Shown here: piece by piece, positions 9,871-21,332 of the stretch
Numbering within the stretch: position 1 is the first letter of the stretch
Layout of the letters: each line of letters begins with the position of its first letter
Assembly: GCF_932276165.1 (NCBI RefSeq)
Contig: NC_064010.1
Location: 3,038,001 to 3,102,000, forward strand
Source of the DNA: Plutella xylostella
Lineage: Eukaryota; Arthropoda; Insecta; Lepidoptera; Plutellidae
DNA: 64,000 nt
Direction: 5' to 3'
Notes under the pieces: model-generated
Database searches by the model: none
Told to the model about the DNA's origin: nothing
What the model saw: the letters and a program-made list of their open reading frames with translations, nothing else
Position numbers and translations under genes: made by a program

Positions 9871-10199
9871 TTACGCTTATATTATGTGCGGTGACCTTAT
9901 GTCGAAAGGGGATGACTCATAAGGACTCATCTTGTAAAACAATGTAAGCCTTGACTAAAGTAATTAATTATTTAAATGTAGAACAACCTAGTGTAGTGAC
10001 CCTTTTAAACCATAAGGATGTTGAAGGAAGCCAAATAATTATGATAAATCGTGGTCAAACCTCTTTAGACAATTTATGTATTCCTTTGTGCTAAGCAATA
10101 GATACATTCAAGAGAAAATGTTTAGTAATGAATATTCTATTTTACAAAAGATGCATACCTCTATTCATTCTTGCAAAAAAGGTAAACAATCCTAATGTC

Positions 10200-10430
10200 T
10201 TTTTACCCGACTGCCGAAGGAGGAGGGTAATGTTTTTCGATTGAATGTTTGTATGTATGTATGTATGTATGTATGTATGTATGTATGTATGTATGTATGT
10301 ATGTATGTATGTATGTATGTATGTATGTTTGTCTGTTTCTTTGTTCCCTCCTGTAGCCTAAACGGCTTGATAGATTTTGATGTATGAGGTGTCGTTAGAA
10401 GCGTATTGATTGCGCAATGGTTATAGCCTA
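10200..10430 (+). repeat. (ATGT)n microsatellite in a LINE-tail-like repeat
   Basis: ATGT tandem array at 10245-10328, followed by TTTGTTCCCTCCTGTAGCC and AAACGGCTTGATAGATTTTGA, wording typical of LINE tails. Confidence 0.6.
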
Positions 10431-10680
10431 TGTGACGTTACATTAAAATTTATACAGCGCCCTCTAGAGGACATAAAGTGATGATCGAAAAAATAATATT
10501 TTTCCAACTATGCCGTGTGGTGAATGAAAGGACTTGATTAGTACATTACAAAAATATGCATATTGTAGGTAATTAGGTATTTAAATCACAAAAACAAAAT
10601 TGTTGAAATAAAAAATGTTCATAAACTGAAGCCAGACTACTGACATAAAATTTCATAAAATAAAAACAACTAAAAAATTA

Positions 10681-10911
10681 CAAACAAAAAACCTGACTGC
10701 ACGCTAAAAAGATGAAAACAAGTCCCAATGTTAATGGAAGGTATCGCAGGCGGGGACCTTATCTTAACCGCCACACGAGGTATATCTACCTAACTATCTA
10801 AGTAACATTCAGCTAAATGGTGAACCCTCTGCTGGTCCCCGCCTGCGATACTTTCCATTAACATTGGGACTTGTTTTCATATTTTTTGCGTGCAGTCGGG
10901 TTTTTTGTTTG
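10681..10911. mobile_element. Foldback element with 78-bp inverted arms
   Basis: 10681-10758 and 10834-10911 are inverted copies with only a few mismatches (CAAACAAAAAACCTGACTGC at the tip, GCAGGCGGGGACC at the inner end). The 75-bp centre has no ORF. Confidence 0.85.
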
Positions 10912-11009
10912 TTTATAATTATATTTTTTTATCAAAATATTATTAAACAAATAAAATACAGTGAATATTAAAATGGTGTAGGTAATTGCGAAAGTAGCAT
11001 TTCACTGGT

Positions 11010-11055
11010 ACATAAGAACTTATGAAATACCTACTTATTTCATAAGTTCTTATGT
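11010..11055. repeat. Perfect 20-bp hairpin
   Basis: ACATAAGAACTTATGAAATA (11010-11029), a 6-base loop, then its exact inverse (11036-11055). Could be a small foldback element. Confidence 0.8.
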
Positions 11056-11117
11056 TCTATTTTAAAAGCTAGTTACTAGCTTACTAGCTACCTCACTACT
11101 CAAAAACCGAAATGACT

Positions 11118-11293
11118 AGCTTAAGGACGCCGTCTGCAATATTAAAGTACATTTAACAGCGCAACAGAATATTACCAACTAAGATGGTAAAAAATTTGAT
11201 CAAATTATATTTGAATTGTTTTTAAAAATTGTGGTAATTTGGTGTCGGCATTTAGTAACTTTTGTGTGGAACTTTTTCATTGCTCGCGAGTTT
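11118..11293 (-). mobile_element. TA-type MITE family M, partial
   Basis: GACGCCGTCTGCAATATTAAAGT, TTTGGTGTCGGCATTT and GTGGAACTTTTTCATTGCTCGCGAG match the reverse strand of the family consensus. Confidence 0.6.
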
Positions 11294-11509
11294 TTTGCTG
11301 GCTGTACATGGAAATGGTCCAATTTGCATTCCTATTCATAGAAGTAAAATAGTCTTTTCAGTGCAACGCGCCATTTCATTAAAATGTTCGCAAAACAGAC
11401 CCTAGATGAAATAGGAGAAGCTTCAGAGTAATGCTTTGTGAGCTATAATGACACAAATGGAACTCTTAAGGACTGTTTCTCATTATTTATTCCAGAAAAA
11501 CTAACAATT

Positions 11510-11803
11510 AATTGGGACTAACATAACACTGGCGAAAAGTGGGGTGGGTGCAGCAATGCACCTCTGCCTACCCCGCAAGTGAGTACATTAGTACAAAGTG
11601 TGAGTTTTTTGTTGTTATGTGAGGACATCTCAAACACGGCCATCCGACCCCAAGCTAGGCAGAGCCTGTAACATAGTTATCGGACAGCTGATATAATGTA
11701 TCTAAATCACTATTAAAATACAAATTTGTCTACGGGAATCGAACCCGGGACCTACGGTATAGCAGTCAGGGCCACTAACCACTAGACCAATAGGTCGTCG
11801 AAT
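11510..11803. mobile_element. Two SINE family A pieces joined tail to tail
   Basis: 11510-11613 is a forward type-1 tail (TTGGGACTAACATAACAC ... GTACATTAGTACAAAG). 11617-11800 is a reverse-strand copy with tail type 2 (GGACATCTCAAACACGGCC) and a tRNA-like head whose inverted B-box is GGAATCGAACC. Confidence 0.75.
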
Positions 11804-12055
11804 TAAATTAAAACCGCTTTATACTGGCTGAGTTGACTCGAAAACCATACACGTGCCTCACAGATTATAGAGTTTGGTCCACGAAAATCAATCAAATTCA
11901 ATTCATCACACATTCCCTGTTACACGGATTATCCGAATGCACTCACTAATTTGGATCAAGTCTGCTATTTTGTTATGAGTGTCATGGTTTATACAGTTGC
12001 GAGCCATGAAATACACTCACGTGCAAAGAAACAGTTCCACTTACAAAATGCAGAC

Positions 12056-12280
12056 TAGAATAGAATACTCTTTATTTTGCACCATTAAAGACACATTACA
12101 ATTCACAACTTATATACATAAAATAGTACAAAAAAGGCGACCTTATTGCTTAAAGCAATCTCTACCAGACAACCTTTGGATGGAAGAGACAATTTCAACA
12201 TAATTAATGGGAGTAGAGGTGCAAGGTATACTACTTAAACTGTACATACTATATAAATAAATAAAACAACGCAATAAATA
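12056..12280 (-). mobile_element. LINE 3'-UTR family D fragment
   Basis: TCTTTATTTTGCACC, then GGCGACCTTATTGCTTAAAGCAATCTCTACCAGACAACCTTTGG. Stem ATTGC/GCAAT at 12145-12159. Its AATAG-type end borders the MITE interior. Confidence 0.65.
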
Positions 12281-12967
12281 TAGTGGTTTGCAATGGAAAC
12301 CAGCAATCATGTAAACAAACCAAATTGTCACGATTACTCCGTAATCACATACATTTTCGATCAATTTATGAACATAGTCTGATTTCAACGAACACACCAT
12401 TGTTTTCACATTATCTTCAACACGATTTAACTTGTATTTATAAGTTAAATTTGTTAAAACATTTGCAACGTAAAAATTTCGAAGTATTTGACAAGCTGTC
12501 ATCTTAGTTTTTTACTCATCGAACTCTATAAGTCATTGAAAAGTTAGTGTTGTTCGTAATCTGAAGTTATCTTTTATTTTTAATTGAATAAATTATTTTA
12601 ATTTAATATTATTTGAATACAATTAAAAAAAAAATCAAGAGCTTAATATAATTAACCAAAACTAAAAAAGGAAGAGGAAGAAATGAAAAAGCTCGACGGC
12701 ATTTTAGACATGGCAAGCGATGACATAGTGGTTCCATTTATAATTACGGTCACCGGCGACACTTCTGATAGTGATGATGACGAAGACGAAGATTTAAATT
12801 TGTTTTAATAAACACTTTTTTTTATATATAATCAGTTTTATTTTATAGTCTATGGCTTATATATTTAATCGAACACTATGACATCACTATGGGCATAAAC
12901 AATACGCTGTCAATGTCAGTCCGCCATATTTGTTTACATGATTGCTGGTTTCTATTGCAAACGACTG
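12281..12967. mobile_element. TA-flanked TIR element, 687 bp (Tc1/mariner-like)
   Basis: About 39-bp inverted ends: TAGTGGTTTGCAATGG... on the left, the inverse of CAGTCGTTTGCAATAG... on the right, with about three mismatches. TA on both sides (12279-12280, 12968-12969). A TA target and CAG(T) tips fit Tc1/mariner. Contains the small ORF at 12683-12808. Confidence 0.75.
12683..12808 (+). CDS. 41-codon acidic ORF inside the TA-flanked element
   Basis: Reads MKKLDGILDM..., a hydrophobic IVVPFIITVTG stretch and a Ser/Asp/Glu-rich end (DSDDDEDEDLNLF). The frame is open for about ten codons upstream (Lys/Glu-rich) after a stop. I do not recognise it. It could be the surviving C-terminus of a longer transposon protein or chance. 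Being the only ORF in the element and with non-random composition, it is worth noting. Confidence 0.35.
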   Translation: MKKLDGILDMASDDIVVPFIITVTGDTSDSDDDEDEDLNLF

Positions 12968-13239
12968 TATATATATATATGTATATATATCTTTACCTAT
13001 AATAAACTTACATATTATATATTACTTAAACTCGTGAACCCAATTTTTTATTCATTTAATAAGAAATTTGAACAAAATATTTACGTTTTTAGTTGGTAAG
13101 ATTCTGATGCACCTTTAAGTGTACTTAAATATTGCAGAAGGCGTCATTAAGTTCGTGTTTTCCGGTTAGGAGTTTGGTGATTTTCTCGATGGAATTTTTG
13201 CATTGCCCGTGAGTGTAGTTCCAGAGACAATTACTTCTA

Positions 13240-13428
13240 TAACGGATAAGGCTAGCTTATTGACGACGTCTCCAATATTGAAGTAGATTTAACAGCGCAT
13301 CGGAATATTATCAACAAAAAACGTAAATAGGTATTTTAATCAAATTCTAAATGTAATGTCTTAAAAAATTTGGGTCATTTGGTGTCGAAATTTTGTAAGT
13401 GGAACTATTCCATTCCTGGTGAGTTTAT
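13240..13428 (-). mobile_element. TA-type MITE family M, reverse copy
   Basis: GACGACGTCTCCAATATTGAAGT, CATTTGGTGTCGAAATTTTG and GTGGAACTATTCCATTCC match the inverse of the family. Ends decayed. Confidence 0.6.
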
Positions 13429-13593
13429 TATCCTTCTACCTCGGTGGTCAATTTCATTCAGACGAGTCAAAGAGCATAAAAAAATGAACGGGAGATCGAA
13501 CCCGGGACTTTTGGATGTTGAAGCAGAGCTTCTAACAGTAGACCATTACGACTTTGAGCACATTAATGCTCACTAGGGTTATAAACCTTATAC

Positions 13594-13850
13594 AATACAA
13601 TACAATACACTTTATTTGCACAAGGAACAAAAATTACAAAAAAAAAACGAAACTTCAAAAATAAAACAGTACAAAAAGGCGGCCTTATTGCTTATAGCAA
13701 TCTCTACCAGACAACCTTTGGATGGAAGAGAGTGTGTCTAGTCTATATACGATTGTCAGGTAGTTGTGGTGTGAGTATATACTTATAAAAATATATACTA
13801 ACTACTTAAACAGTACATACATACACTAAATAAATATATAGATGGAATTT
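13594..13850 (-). mobile_element. LINE 3'-UTR family D fragment
   Basis: (ATACA)n then CTTTATTTGCACAAGG, followed by GGCGGCCTTATTGCTTATAGCAATCTCTACCAGACAACC. Stem ATTGC/GCAAT at 13687-13701. Confidence 0.7.
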
Positions 13851-14042
13851 ATCCAGCCCACCTTGCAGGAAGTTTTACACTCGTTGCAAAATAGTTTTAG
13901 CGGAATCGTGTCACTCGTTTGCACGTGTCGATTTCAGGCCGGACTATTGGATATTTGACGGTCCACTGAAGGACAGCTCTCGGCCACAGGTTACGACTGG
14001 CTTTCGAATGGTAATTGTCATTGTCATTAATTTATTTATTTA

Positions 14043-14193
14043 CTAGCTGTTCCCGCGCGCTTCGCTTCGCCTTAAAAAGTGTCCCCGTGGGAATGTCGGG
14101 ATAAAAAGTAGCCTATGTTCTTTCCCAGGGTCTAGACCGTATGTATGCCAAATTTCATTCAAATCCGTTCAGTAGTTATGGCGTGAAAGAGTA

Positions 14194-14231
<38 letters not shown>

Positions 14232-14236
14232 CGACC

Positions 14237-14268
<32 letters not shown>

Positions 14269-14301
14269 CAGTTACTTTCGCATTTATAATATTAGTTAGG
14301 A
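14043..14301 (+). mobile_element. LINE-tail repeat family Z, copy 2
   Basis: CTAGCTGTTCCCGCGCGCTTCG through CGCATTTATAATATTAGTTAGG, with a long (CAGA)n run at 14195-14268. Confidence 0.75.
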
Positions 14302-15157
14302 AGTTAGGATGTAGCACATGCTGAGTCTGAACCATTTCGCTATCACTGTGCACGACATGGAGACTGGCAACCATAAAATATTGTGTAATTATTTATCGTA
14401 TATGCTGTGTACCTAGTTTGTGTTCTTTTTTCCATGTTGTGTATTCTTGAAAGCGAATTAACTATTTTTTTCTTCCTTAATCTGTAAGCTTCCGAAATTG
14501 CGAAATCGCGCGAGACACAATAGATTTTTATTGTGTCTGATTTCACAGGATTCAATCGGTTAAGTCACGTACTCACGTAACACAAGGTTTGCCTAAATAT
14601 GGTTAGAGTGGGCGCCATGGCATAATGGGAGATTTTCTTTGACAGTTAAAAGTTCCAAAATCGTCCGATAGATGGCCACCGGCCGGTAGTTTTTTATGAG
14701 CGGAATTCTTTTCTTCTGAATGAACGGAAGATGTCATAAATCATAAAAGCTGTCTTAAACTAGTTAACATTTAATATTATGCATAATATAACAGCTAGTT
14801 ATTGCATATGGTTGAATTCACATCCATTGGGTTTTTGTATTGGCGGAAAGGACTGGAATCCATGCCGGCTAAAAAAAATACAGTGTTGTTGAGTATGAAG
14901 TTTTACTAGTCTACTACATCTATAATCGGTTTTTGTCTATGGTTGTTGTCTATGGTTGAAAATCTCCCATTAGTATTTGCCCTATATTCTAATTTAAGAT
15001 TGTTAAGAAAAACTTAAGCTATAGCAGCAACAATATGACAATAATATCACAGAGAGCAAACTGTGTTGTAGTCATCAAATAGTTTTCAATGTTTACATAG
15101 TAAATAATAATGAATGCTGACTATTTACTGTGTAAATATGTTTATAACAGCTGCACT
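14302..15157. other. Unassigned AT-rich sequence
   Basis: No recognisable gene or named repeat. Confidence 0.35.
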
Positions 15158-15557
15158 TGTTGGAATAACTGCCTCTGTGGTCTAGTGGTAGAAGCTTCGC
15201 TTCATGACCCAGAGGTCCCGGGTTCGATTCCCGGGTGGAACCATCAATTTGTGTTTCTAAATTGTGGTTCTAAGTTTGGTTAGGACATAGAAGGCTGATC
15301 ACCTGATGTCCGAAACAGTGTAACGATCCATGCTGTCGGATGGGCATGTAAAGCAGTCGGTCCTGCGCCTAGCTCTCTCCAGTCGTGTCGGTCAATCCGT
15401 CCCATTGGGCTATGAGAGTGATGGAATAGAGAGTGCTCCTGTGTACTGCGCACACACTTGGGCACTATAATCTACTCCTGCGTAGATGGCTGATCCCAAT
15501 TGAGATTGGCCGCCGTGGTCGAAATTCGGCTAGGAGGACATTATTATGTTGGAATAA
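15158..15557 (+). mobile_element. SINE family C, full length with 11-bp TSD
   Basis: TGTTGGAATAA flanks both ends (15158-15168, 15547-15557). The tRNA-like head GCCTCTGTGGTCTAGTGGTAG carries B-box GGTTCGATTCC. The body includes CTGCGCACACACTTGGGCAC and GGCCGCCGTGGTCGAAATTCGG. Ends in ATTATT-type sequence. The head lacks a foldable acceptor stem, so it is not a functional tRNA gene. Confidence 0.9.
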
Positions 15558-15599
15558 TATTTTTTTTATTTACTTAACTGAAGCGATTCTACTCATTTC

Positions 15600-15735
15600 C
15601 CCTGTAGTGCGGGTTTTATTTATATTTATTTATAAACACTTTATTGTATACTTAGAAAACACAGTTACAAAAATGAGACTTAAAAGTAGTGTATACAAAG
15701 GCCAAGAAGCAATTTCTTCCAACCAACCTTTTGTA
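15600..15735 (-). mobile_element. LINE 3'-UTR family D fragment, diverged
   Basis: AACACTTTATTGTATACTTAG, then GGCCAAGAAGCAATTTCTTCCAACCAACC. The stem region is partly lost. Confidence 0.45.
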
Positions 15736-15977
15736 ATTTATGAAAACGTATAAAGTTTACGTTTTCTCCTGTTATCTGCATATATTATCTGTCAAAAGTT
15801 TAATGATAGTTTCCATTAGAGGCGCCATTTAGAATGCGACAAAACGTAAACTTTTATAGTTTTCGACAAACTATCAAACCTGTACCCCCAAGAAATTAAA
15901 TTAAAGCGCAATTAGATACGTGTTCTATCAGGTCAGTTTTTATCATTGTACGTTGCACGTGGTATAATTTGTACACT

Positions 15978-16303
15978 CTATCTGGTAAGGCTAGCTTTAC
16001 AATATTGAATTATATTGAAGTAAATTTAATAGCGCATTTTAAATATTACTACTAAAAAACGTAAATATTTTGATAAAATACTAGGGGCCACTTGCACCAA
16101 CATATTAAATCTAGATTTTGTGTTAAATCTCAATTTAGTGTCAAATTTTATATGGATTGACGTTTCTTAAATCGAGATTTGACACTAAATCTAGATTTAA
16201 ATGTTTGTGCAAGTGGCCCTAGATTAAATGTTTTAAAAAGTTGAGGTAGATGAGTGTCGACATTTTGTAAGTGGAACCTTTACATTTCTTGTGAGTATAG
16301 TAT
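15978..16303 (-). mobile_element. TA-type MITE family M, split by a foldback MITE
   Basis: AAGGCTAGCTTTACAATATTG...ACGTAAATATTTTGATAAAATAC on the left and GTGTCGACATTTTGTAAGTGG...CTTGTGAGTAT on the right, interrupted by 16085-16219. Confidence 0.6.
16085..16219. mobile_element. Foldback MITE, GGGCCACTTGCAC ends, copy 1
   Basis: Near-complete palindrome with GGGCCACTTGCACCAACAT and its inverse, and TAG on both sides. Related copies at 34113 and 50816. Confidence 0.85.
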
Positions 16304-16583
16304 TAAGTAAAGTCGCTTTTCACGTTTGTCTGTAATAAATGTATGTAAGCTTACCCCCAAATTCATAGAGCTTTTTGACACTTTGCAATACGTTTAAAAT
16401 TGACGTTGTGATGTACGAATTTCATTTATTTAAATGAAGTAAAGAGTCGAAATTCGTGTGTTTCAATTACTGTCAATTTTAACCTTGTTGTAAATTTTAA
16501 ATACTGTCTATGAATTTGAGGGTTAGTTTAATTTTTTTATGCTTTTTATTAAAATAGATAGAGTAATTCATGAGGAAGGTCTG

Positions 16584-16807
16584 TATGTACGGTGGCCTGC
16601 GCCTAAAAGTATACAGGCGGAGTTTCTAAAATAGCGATCCCTGATGATAAAGGGACCAGCTACATCTACTATAAATCCGGGGAAGTGTTGTGTGTGATTT
16701 GTGTAGCAGTGGTGTTTATGTGAATGTGCTTGAGCAGCATGTGAGCTTGAGATCGCTATTTTTAAAAACTCCGCCTGTATACTTTTAGGCGCAGGCCACC
16801 GTACATA
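16584..16807. mobile_element. Foldback element with about 56-bp arms
   Basis: TATGTACGGTGGCCTGCGCC...AGCGATC (16584-16639) is inverted at 16751-16807. The centre has no ORF. Confidence 0.85.
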
Positions 16808-17360
16808 TAATTATATTAATAACAAGCTATGACACGATAACATATTAATAAAAAATAAATATTGAGGGGAATTGTGTTAATATGAATTCCACGAGTGCAT
16901 AGTATTTATATGTCTTTATTTGCAGACTGTACCACCATGGCGTTAGAAGTTCTGTGTAGCAGCTACTAGAACTTCAGTTAGACAGTTCCTTGTGTCCAAA
17001 GTCCGCTTTATATGCTAACTGTACCTACACGAAAATTAGGGTAAACTCGGTAAAATTGAGGTAAACTAAGTAACTAGAGTGAGGTGTGGTTTGAAACAAG
17101 TAATTTTAGATTATTATGTAAGTTTAGAACACGAGGACAAAATAGATGCATTTGACTGTCAAATTCATCAGTTAAATATATTTTTTCTGAAGAACGTTTT
17201 TTTTTACAAACTACTGTCCGACACCATCTCAACATATGACATAAATTTAGTAAAATATTTCACTTTGAATAATCAATAATTACTTCACTTTAATTTTAGA
17301 GTTCTAGTGAATGTGGAGAGTGAAAGAAGCAGCCTCAGCTGATTCAATAAGCTAGGGGAA
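16808..17360. other. Unassigned AT-rich sequence
   Basis: No domain or repeat recognised. Confidence 0.3.
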
Positions 17361-17364
17361 AAAT

Positions 17365-17640
17365 CCGAAACTGAAATCAGAATTTCAAAATTCGCGAAAA
17401 CAAAATTTAAATTCTGATTTCAGTTTCAGGCTTAGATATACCATGCTGCACATTTAGGTTTGGGCTTAGTATACCCTTTTTGCAACACCCCGTATACACG
17501 TAGAAATTTGGCGGAAGTAGCCGAAACCTACGTGTGCAGCATGTTATATGCAGCCCGGAAATTAAATACTTATCAATAAAGAAAATGAAAATGAAGAATG
17601 TCAAATTCGCGAAGCTTAGTCCTTATTGCAACACCCTGTA
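17365..17640. repeat. Inverted repeat plus TACAGGGTGTTGCAA-type repeat ends
   Basis: TCCGAAACTGAAATCAGAATTT (17368) is inverted at 17409-17430. Further on, TTTTTGCAACACCCCGTATA (17476) and TTGCAACACCCTGTATA (17629) are inverse forms of the family described at 59382-59636. ATGCTGCACA is repeated in both orientations. Confidence 0.5.
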
Positions 17641-18999
17641 TATGTATAGGTAAGTCCCTAGGGTCAGCCACTGATGAAATGTTACGCTGTTTACATTTTA
17701 CAAAGAAACCAATGATTAATGGCCATCCAATAAATATAGTAGATTGATGTGTTTACAATGACATTATGATGTGAAGACATCAATATCAATTGAAATTATT
17801 TAGGTCATGATGTGCAAAAGCTGAAGGGGAGCGGTTTACGCGTGATCCGTGGTGTTATCGCCACCGAACATTAGTTTAAGTAGCTTTGCTCACTTGCAAA
17901 TCTGACGTAACTTGTATGGATTTGACGGATGCTTTACAGGTGAGCGACGCTGCTTATGGATTGTTCATTGCCAATGTTCGGTGGTGGTACGGTAGCTCAG
18001 TTTATGGCAATTCGAGAAAAACTACTCATATTTCCAATGCCATTGTTGCTCATACAATACAATTATACTAAAAGTATATAGCACAAACACACAATGCCTC
18101 CTACAGATATCACGTGATCCGCTGAAAGCATTATTTCACACCTGTTATCCATTCCCTGAAAGTGTCAAGGCCAAACAGCCACTTCCATATCGAATTTTAC
18201 ACCAACGCCATCTATTCAACATTTCCTACAACGCTTCACTACTTTACATCTGAAGTAAAAGCAGTAAAGTGCCACCTGTTGATGAAACTTGGAACAACTA
18301 TAATATTCAGCGCCACCTAGTGGATTTCAGTGGTATTACAATAAGAAACTTGTTGATGAAAATATTACACACATATTTTCAGGTTTGGATACAGGTTCGT
18401 AGAACGAAGTTCATAGGAATAAAATACAGATGGCGGTAGTGACAAATAGTGTTAGATTTTGTCAATAGATGGAGCTACTTTGCTTCTCATTATATTTTAA
18501 TTCTGAAAAGCAATTTTCATTCCCTTTATTATGCAACTCTTTGGGGAAATGTAGCCATCTGAATGTACAATGAAATTTAAACCTATGATAAAATAACATT
18601 ACTAACTCAATATAATTAGGTACGTATATTGATATTAGGACAAAATATTATGATTATTATTAGGTACTTACTTAATTAAAATAAACAATCAATAGCATTT
18701 CACGGACAAGCATCTAATAGTAATAAAGATTATAAAATAGGTACGCAGTTCATTACAAACCTAATTGTGACTACATTCGATACTATACAAAATGTAGGTA
18801 TGCATGACACAACAAAAAAAATATGAGTAGTACACAAAAAAGTCCCCACGTCCATCCGACAGTCGGAAATCTGTTATTTATGCAAACTGAAATAAGAAAG
18901 TTCAAATTCAATTTCAGAACAACCTAACTACTCTCAGGGAACCATACAACATACATTATTAATATGCACATAATAAGTACATTATGTTAAAAAGGTAGG
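17641..18999. other. Unassigned sequence
   Basis: About 1.3 kb with no recognisable gene. Several GCGCCA/GGCGC words and an inverted pair around CACCGAACATT (17860) and AATGTTCGGTG (17972) hint at an old foldback element. Confidence 0.3.
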
Positions 19000-19137
19000 T
19001 CATTGTGATACGATAGATGTGGTTCTCCATAGAAAATTGTTGATGTTCACGTGACTTTTACTCTACATTTTTTTCATTAAAATTTTCAATGCGCATTATC
19101 GGCTTACTATACCAATTTTGCAACACCATGTATAGAT
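19000..19137 (-). mobile_element. TACAGGGTGTT-type repeat fragment
   Basis: Holds GTTCACGTGACTTTTACTC and ends TTGCAACACCATGTATA, as in the copies at 59382-59636 and 61450-61840. Confidence 0.45.
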
Positions 19138-19258
19138 AGGATGCCTGTTTTCATTGTTGCATTTTCCTAGCGTCTTACATGGTCGAATTAAACAAGCGTT
19201 TGAAATACACATCTTTTTAGATCTACATTATACTCATTTCAGAAAAAAGTATCCCTTA

Positions 19259-19620
19259 CTGCCAGTTTCTATAACTCTATCTACCGATGACTGGTAGTTA
19301 CTTTCATACTAATTTGACACATTAAAAGTTACAACCAGTCAAAATCGTATGAAAGTAACTACCAGAACCGCGAACACAGGATTCGGAACCTCCGTTTACG
19401 TTGCGTATCGTCAAATATCACTGTCAAAATGTAAGGCTAATAAGTAAATTTGTTAGTTCCAAAAGTGGCATTTGTTTTTTCCATATGTTTGTGTAGATTC
19501 GAAAATAGTGACAGTTGACGATAATGTTCTTTTTCCATATGTTTGTGTAGATTCGGAAATAGTATCGAATCCTGTTCTCGCGGCTCAGGTATCGGTAGAT
19601 AGAGTTATAGAAACTGGCAG
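19259..19620. mobile_element. TIR MITE, TTA-flanked, 362 bp
   Basis: CTGCCAGTTTCTATAACTCTATCTACCGAT and its inverse form the ends; TTA at 19256-19258 and 19621-19623. The interior has a direct repeat of TTTTTCCATATGTTTGTGTAGATTCG (about 19476 and 19531). Harbinger-like by TSD. Confidence 0.8.
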
Positions 19621-19977
19621 TTAGTCATTTTGCCCTTTTCAATGAAGTATGTACATAAAGGATTTATTACAATAGGTCTTTAGCGTAGCCCACCCGAGTT
19701 CACGTCAATTTTTACGACTATGTTTGTACATTACATTTATTAGCAATAAAGTTTATGAGTTGTTTTGAAAAGTTGCTCTTTCAACAAGGTGAGAATGGGT
19801 ACTATACAGGGTGATATTATTTTATCAATAGAGCTAGTATTTTAAAATGAAGACTGTAATCTACTGCAGGAAATAAACTTCCTCCATAACTTAACACATT
19901 GCTACAATCTCCACGCTTGGCAGGCGGGTTGCAGGCATCACACAGTTAATTGATAACCAAGACGCAATGTAGAAAAT

Positions 19978-20185
19978 ATCATCATCATTCATCATCATCA
20001 GCCAATAATCATCCACTGCTGGACATAGGCCTCTTCCAAGGAGCGCCACAACACTCGGTCCTCGGCCTTCCTCATCCAACCACTACCGGCTACCCGCCTA
20101 AGGTCGTCAGTCCAGCGGGCAGGAGGGCGTCCCACGCTGCGTTTGTCTGTTCGTGGTCTCCACACGAGAACTCGTCTACCCCAAC
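19978..20185 (-). pseudogene. LINE (RTE-like) C-terminal end, reverse strand
   Basis: CATCATCATCAGCCAATAATCATCCACTGCTGGACATAGGCCTC is the inverse of the LINE 3' end. The reading frame encodes the tail seen at 32390-32590 (GRPPARWTDDLRR, LGEAYVQQW). 5'-truncated. Confidence 0.75.
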
Positions 20186-20779
20186 GGTAGAAAATATCGT
20201 CTTTAAAAAAAAATTCTCCAGAAGGGACTAACCATCACTAGACCGAGGTCATTGTTACCTAACTCTGTTCCATTTGTATAGCAAGTTCACCGTTTGATCG
20301 ACCTGGTCTTAGATTAACAATATACGCATAGGGTGGTGTTTCACATACAAAAACAAAGCTAGCAACTGATCGCATTTTGTTTACTGTCAAACCGTTTTAA
20401 CTCTAACCTAGTGACAACCATTGTACCAATGAATATAGTTGCAAACCTTACCGAACTAATTCAAAATAAGAGATCATTGGTAGGGACGATTCTTTTGCAC
20501 TGATACTCCATCTTGTTCGTACCTATGTATATTATTAATCTAAGGGCAGGGGTCAGCGCAGATAGCACTAAATCCCAAAATCCTGTCCCGGATTAATCGT
20601 GGTCTTACAAAGGACCGTTTTGTACAAATTAAAGGTACGCTAGAGAGTATGTAGACATAGCTCTGTGGTGCCACTCTTGATAGGCAATGTATTGCGTCTG
20701 TCTTGCGTTGTCAACATTAAAAAAATCATAACTTCTCTTCAAAATCGATTTTACAAAAAGTAAAAATACATAAATGTTC

Positions 20780-21037
20780 GTGACGGCCGAATGGCGTAGT
20801 GGTTAGTGACCCTGGCTACTGAGCCGATGGTCCCGGGTTCGATTCCCGGCTGGGGCAGATATTTGTTTAAACACAGATATTTGTTCTCGGGTCTTGGATG
20901 TGCCCGTAAATTGGCAATAGGCCCGCCCCCTATTACATTGGGACTAACATAACGCTCTGGCGAAAAGTGGGTGCAGCAATGCACCTCTGCCTACCCCGCA
21001 AGGGAGTACATTAGTACAAGGCGTGAGTGTGTGTGTG
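20780..21037 (+). mobile_element. SINE family A, tail type 1, 10-bp TSD
   Basis: ATAAATGTTC flanks it (20770-20779, 21038-21047). tRNA-like head with GGTTCGATTCC, then ACAGATATTTGTTCTCGGGTCTTGG, then tail type 1 (CATTGGGACTAACATAAC ... TACATTAGTACAAGGCGTGAG) and (GT)n. Confidence 0.92.
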
Positions 21038-21332
21038 ATAAATGTTCATCAAGATAAAGCTTTTTTTAGAACCTAGCAATAAGAGCCAAGTACCCAGAGT
21101 GAGGAATTTATTTTAGATTTTGGCCGAAAAAGACTTTTTTGGCGTTTTTGTAAAATAACTTCTAAATTGTATGCATTATTTTATTTTTTATATTTAATTG
21201 GGAAAAGCAAACAATTGTACAATAGATAGCACTAAATAACAAAGATCAAATAAAATTAGGTAATTGTACAACCAGCACCGCAATTATATTCTTGTTTCTA
21301 GGTTTTTAAAATAGGCATTACCTAGCTGATTA

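Larger units (their letters stand above)
12012..13217 (+). mobile_element. TA-type MITE family M, split by a nested insertion
   Basis: The left end TACACTCACGTGCAAAG...CAGTTCCACTTACAAAATG is at 12012-12050. The remaining body and right end (GCATTGCCCGTGAGTGTA) are at about 13065-13217. The gap holds a LINE tail fragment that is itself split by the TA-flanked element at 12281-12967. Confidence 0.65.

Noticed and set aside
10245..10328. CRISPR-like or satellite array
   Set aside because: Simple ATGT tetranucleotide repeat without spacers.
15169..15242. A glycine- or aspartate-like tRNA at the start of SINE C
   Set aside because: The 5' and 3' acceptor halves do not match and an 11-bp TSD encloses a 378-bp unit, so it is a SINE head.
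17886..18071. 61-codon forward ORF
   Set aside because: No motif; sits between weak inverted words and is probably repeat-derived.
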